Source: Rufibacter psychrotolerans
Lineage (GTDB): Bacteria > Bacteroidota > Bacteroidia > Cytophagales > Hymenobacteraceae
NCBI RefSeq assembly: GCF_016924645.1
Contig: NZ_JAFFJV010000011.1
Location: 366,640 to 430,639, forward strand
Direction of reading: 5' to 3'
DNA: 64,000 nt
The position numbers and the translations under genes were made by a program. Under the pieces are notes generated by a model. It did no database searches and had not been told where the DNA came from. It saw only the letters and a program-made list of their open reading frames with translations. This document shows, in pieces, positions 61,940-64,000 of this stretch (positions within the stretch are counted from its first letter, which is position 1; each line of letters starts with the position of its first letter).

Positions 61940-63208
61940 ATGCCAGTTGACATTTTAGTAGGCCTCCAGTGGGGCGACGAAGGAAAAGGAAAAATCGTTG
62001 ATGTCCTTGCTCCTCAGTATGACGTGGTGGCCCGTTTCCAGGGTGGACCAAATGCCGGACACACCCTTGAGTTTGAAGGGACCAAGCACGTGCTCCACCA
62101 AATACCATCTGGTATTTTCCACGCGCACATCACCAACATCATCGGGAACGGGGTGGTGCTAGACCCCATCGTGTTCCGCACCGAGGTTGAGAAACTGGCC
62201 GCCAGAGGGATTGACGTAAAGCAGAACCTCTTTATTTCCAAAAAAGCCCAGCTGATCCTTCCTTCGCACAAAAGCCTGGACAGGATCTCCGAAGAAGCCT
62301 TGGGCACTTCCAAAATCGGTTCCACACAAAAAGGGATTGGGCCTGCGTACCAAGATAAGATTGGCCGGAGCGGCCTACGGGTTGGTGATACCTTGCTGCC
62401 AGATTTCAAAGAGCGCTACCAAATCACGGTTGCCAAGCATGAGAAAATAGCCTCTTTTTACCAAAAGTCGCTGGAAATAGAAGAGCTGGAGGAGCAATTC
62501 TTCAGTGCCATAGAATTCCTGCGCACCTTCACCTTGGTAGATTCCGAGTACATGATCAACCAGGCCATCAAAGACGGAAAGCGAATCCTGGCCGAAGGGG
62601 CGCAAGGCTCCCTGCTGGATATTGACTTTGGTACCTACCCGTTTGTGACCTCTTCTAACACTTTGGTAGCCGGGGCTTGTACCGGTTTAGGAATTGCACC
62701 CCGCCATATTGGGGAAGTGTACGGCATCTTCAAAGCCTATTGCACCCGTGTGGGGAGCGGCCCTTTCCCAACTGAGTTGCATGATGAAGTAGGGGAGAGG
62801 ATTCGCCAGGCCGGAAGAGAGTTTGGTTCCACCACGGGCCGTCCGCGCCGCTGCGGCTGGATTGACTTGCCTTCGCTGAAATACGCGATTATGCTTAATG
62901 GCGTAACCCAACTGAACATGATGAAGGCAGATGTACTGGATGACTTTGAAGAGATTCAGGTGTGCACCCACTATAAACTGGCTGACGGCACCTTGACAGA
63001 CCAGTTACCTCATGACATGGACAAGGCAGATATCACCCCCGTGTACAAGAGTATGAAAGGTTGGGGCGAAGAACTAAGGAAGTACGAAAGCTATCAGGAG
63101 CTTCCTGCCGCCGTATTAGAGTATGTGGCCTACCTGGAAGAGCAACTAGAAGTAAGCGTAAACATTATAAGTGTTGGCCCAGATAGAAAAAGCACTTTGG
63201 TGAAGTAA
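61940..63208 (+). CDS. purA: adenylosuccinate synthetase
   Basis: Enzyme of 422 residues forming adenylosuccinate from IMP, aspartate and GTP in AMP synthesis. GTP loop GLQWGDEGKGKIVD, then FQGGPNAGHT, KGIGPAYQDKIGRSGLRVGD, EGAQGSLLDIDFGTYPFVTSSNT, the switch FGSTTGRPRRCGWIDL, and GPDRKSTLV at the end. Full length. ATG starts on the base after the STAS stop codon. Confidence 0.97.
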   Translation: MPVDILVGLQWGDEGKGKIVDVLAPQYDVVARFQGGPNAGHTLEFEGTKHVLHQIPSGIFHAHITNIIGNGVVLDPIVFRTEVEKLAARGIDVKQNLFISKKAQLILPSHKSLDRISEEALGTSKIGSTQKGIGPAYQDKIGRSGLRVGDTLLPDFKERYQITVAKHEKIASFYQKSLEIEELEEQFFSAIEFLRTFTLVDSEYMINQAIKDGKRILAEGAQGSLLDIDFGTYPFVTSSNTLVAGACTGLGIAPRHIGEVYGIFKAYCTRVGSGPFPTELHDEVGERIRQAGREFGSTTGRPRRCGWIDLPSLKYAIMLNGVTQLNMMKADVLDDFEEIQVCTHYKLADGTLTDQLPHDMDKADITPVYKSMKGWGEELRKYESYQELPAAVLEYVAYLEEQLEVSVNIISVGPDRKSTLVK

Positions 63209-63223
63209 TCTCATCTCATGTAT

Positions 63224-63260
63224 AAAAGGGAGTCTTGCTAATAAAGTGAGACTCCCTTTT
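63224..63260 (+). terminator. terminator of purA
   Basis: AAAAGGGAGTCT and AGACTCCCTTTT (63224-63235, 63249-63260), followed by CATTT. Confidence 0.85.
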
Positions 63261-63482
63261 CATTTAACAAGAATGTAGATTAGTACTGAAGTTTGAAGGT
63301 GGTTTACCTGTATTTATGGTTTGCCCCAAGATTCCAGACAGGATAATAGAGGTAAGAGGAAAAAAACTGCTCCCAGTTGAACATCGGGGCATCGGGATTG
63401 GTTCTTTCCTAGGCGCCGGCCGGGAAGCCTCCTATGAGGCCGGGCTTAAGCGGGTTCAACAGGAAAAATCTTCTCCCGTCCC

Positions 63483-63512
63483 TTGCGGTCCCGGAATAGT
63501 TCGCTACCTTTG
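63483..63512 (+). promoter_or_regulatory. array promoter 1
   Basis: TTG (63483-63485), 19 bp, TACCTTTG (63505-63512). Confidence 0.8.
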
Positions 63513-63574
63513 CAGCCCCTTCGGGAAAGGAGGTTGCTCCGCCGAATGGGCGGAGAAAAAATAAGAAAAAAGTG

Positions 63575-63604
63575 TTGCAAAGTGAAAGGAGCTTCTTACC
63601 TTTG
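63575..63604 (+). promoter_or_regulatory. array promoter 2
   Basis: TTGCAAAG (TTG 63575-63577), 19 bp, TACCTTTG (63597-63604); preceded by an A-rich tract like an UP element. Confidence 0.85.
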
Positions 63605-63664
63605 CAGCCCTTCCGAAGAGAAGGTTGTTCCGCCGGCTGGGCGGAAGAAAAAAATGAAAAAGCG

Positions 63665-63694
63665 TTGCAAAGCGGGAAGTTCTGCTTACCTTTA
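63665..63694 (+). promoter_or_regulatory. array promoter 3
   Basis: TTGCAAAG (TTG 63665-63667), 19 bp, TACCTTTA (63687-63694); the only copy with A in the last position. Confidence 0.8.
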
Positions 63695-63769
63695 CAGCCC
63701 CTTCGGAAAAGGAGGGTTTCCCTGCCGGTTGGGCGGGGGAAAGCTTGAAAAAAAAATCCTGAGAGTTGC

Positions 63770-63799
63770 TTGCCAAGAGAGGAAATGTTCTTACCTTTG
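63770..63799 (+). promoter_or_regulatory. array promoter 4
   Basis: TTG (63770-63772), 19 bp, TACCTTTG (63792-63799); A9 tract about 10-20 bp upstream. Confidence 0.8.
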
Positions 63800-63862
63800 C
63801 AGCCCCTTCCGAAGAGGAGGTTCTCTTGCCGAATGGGCGGAAGAAAAAAATAAAAGAAAGTG

Positions 63863-63892
63863 TTGCAAAGCGGAAAGAGTTTCTTACCTTTG
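63863..63892 (+). promoter_or_regulatory. array promoter 5
   Basis: TTGCAAAG (TTG 63863-63865), 19 bp, TACCTTTG (63885-63892). Confidence 0.85.
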
Positions 63893-64000
63893 CACCCGCT
63901 TCGGAAACGAAGCCAGGGAATAGGCCAGGACGACAGGTTCGGGGAGAAAAAAAAGAAAGAAAAAAAAGCCGCTGAGGGTTTGCAGAACGGAAGATTCTCG

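Larger units (their letters stand above)
63261..64000. other. regulatory region with tandem promoter array, no protein gene
   Basis: From 63483 on the region consists of repeated units of about 90-105 bp: a purine-rich A tract, -33 TTG, 19 bp, -7 TACCTTTG, a CCTTC..GAAGG hairpin and a CCGCC..GGCGG hairpin. The open frames crossing it only translate the repeats. The first part (63261-63480) shows nothing clear beyond a GCCTC/GAGGC hairpin at 63427-63440. Confidence 0.8.

Noticed and set aside
63483..63892. CRISPR-like spacing of repeated units
   Set aside because: The repeats are promoter elements with hairpins and A tracts; the intervening parts are also similar to each other and no cas gene is present.
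63316..63975. Overlapping open frames rich in Lys, Arg and Cys with repeated SYLCSPF
   Set aside because: They translate the tandem promoter units; the repeats are in the DNA, start codons are arbitrary and no protein family is seen.

Overview
The window reads as a chromosomal segment of a Bacteroidota bacterium, most likely order Cytophagales, family Hymenobacteraceae (Rufibacter/Nibribacter/Pontibacter-like). The evidence is the Bacteroidota promoter type (TTG, 19-21 bp, TAnnTTTG) found repeatedly in front of genes, the absence of clear Shine-Dalgarno sequences, an alternative complex III (Act) operon joined to an aa3-type oxidase operon, and families typical of the phylum (GSCFA, DUF3341, DUF983, FRG, large outer-membrane barrels). 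The genus is an inference; no rRNA gene lies inside the window. It is mostly a core genome region: I see no prophage, insertion sequence, CRISPR array or integron.

Layout. 1-20.5 kb holds secreted hydrolases and housekeeping genes, mostly on the minus strand: an S15/CocE hydrolase, a membrane acyltransferase, an AraC-type regulator, a lipoprotein, an M14 carboxypeptidase, a heme-c/PQQ sugar dehydrogenase lipoprotein, a Rieske protein, a cupin, PriA, a YyaL-type thioredoxin-fold protein, a GSCFA protein and a HAD phosphatase. 20.6-21.8 kb is the rpsF-rpsR-rplI operon with a well-defined promoter. 22.6-39.6 kb is one long respiratory operon: actABCDEF, then oxidase subunits II and I, heme A and heme O synthases, two subunit III proteins, subunit IV, an SCO-like protein, DUF420, a small membrane protein and DUF983. 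Quinol electrons would pass through ActB/C/F and the c-type hemes of ActA/ActE to the CuA site of subunit II. 39.7-47 kb holds a giant NtrY-like histidine kinase translationally coupled to an 1184-residue predicted outer-membrane barrel. 47-53 kb holds an FRG protein, heptose epimerase hldD, a substrate-binding protein/permease/queD cluster, and lpxB. 53-57 kb is the proteostasis group clpX, clpP, tRNA-Leu(UAG) and tig. 57-63 kb holds the bifunctional (p)ppGpp enzyme, a secreted low-complexity barrel protein, and fur-STAS-purA.

Three kinds of structure are not explained by protein genes. (1) A dispersed family of about 22 imperfect palindromes of 34-43 bp (arms like GTTTTAGGCC / GGCCTAAAAC around a TTTTC..GAAAA core) sits in most intergenic gaps, twice inside genes and once over the lpxB stop codon. 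(2) Two paralogous minus-strand transcription units at 11.33-11.50 kb and 12.01-12.19 kb share a 54-bp identical 3' end with an intrinsic terminator and an equivalent promoter, and look like small RNA genes; the first folds into a long closed stem. (3) The right edge (63.48-63.90 kb) is a tandem array of five near-identical promoters, each with an exact 19-bp spacer, plus a sixth -33 element at the very edge. This is the arrangement expected in front of an rRNA operon just outside the window.
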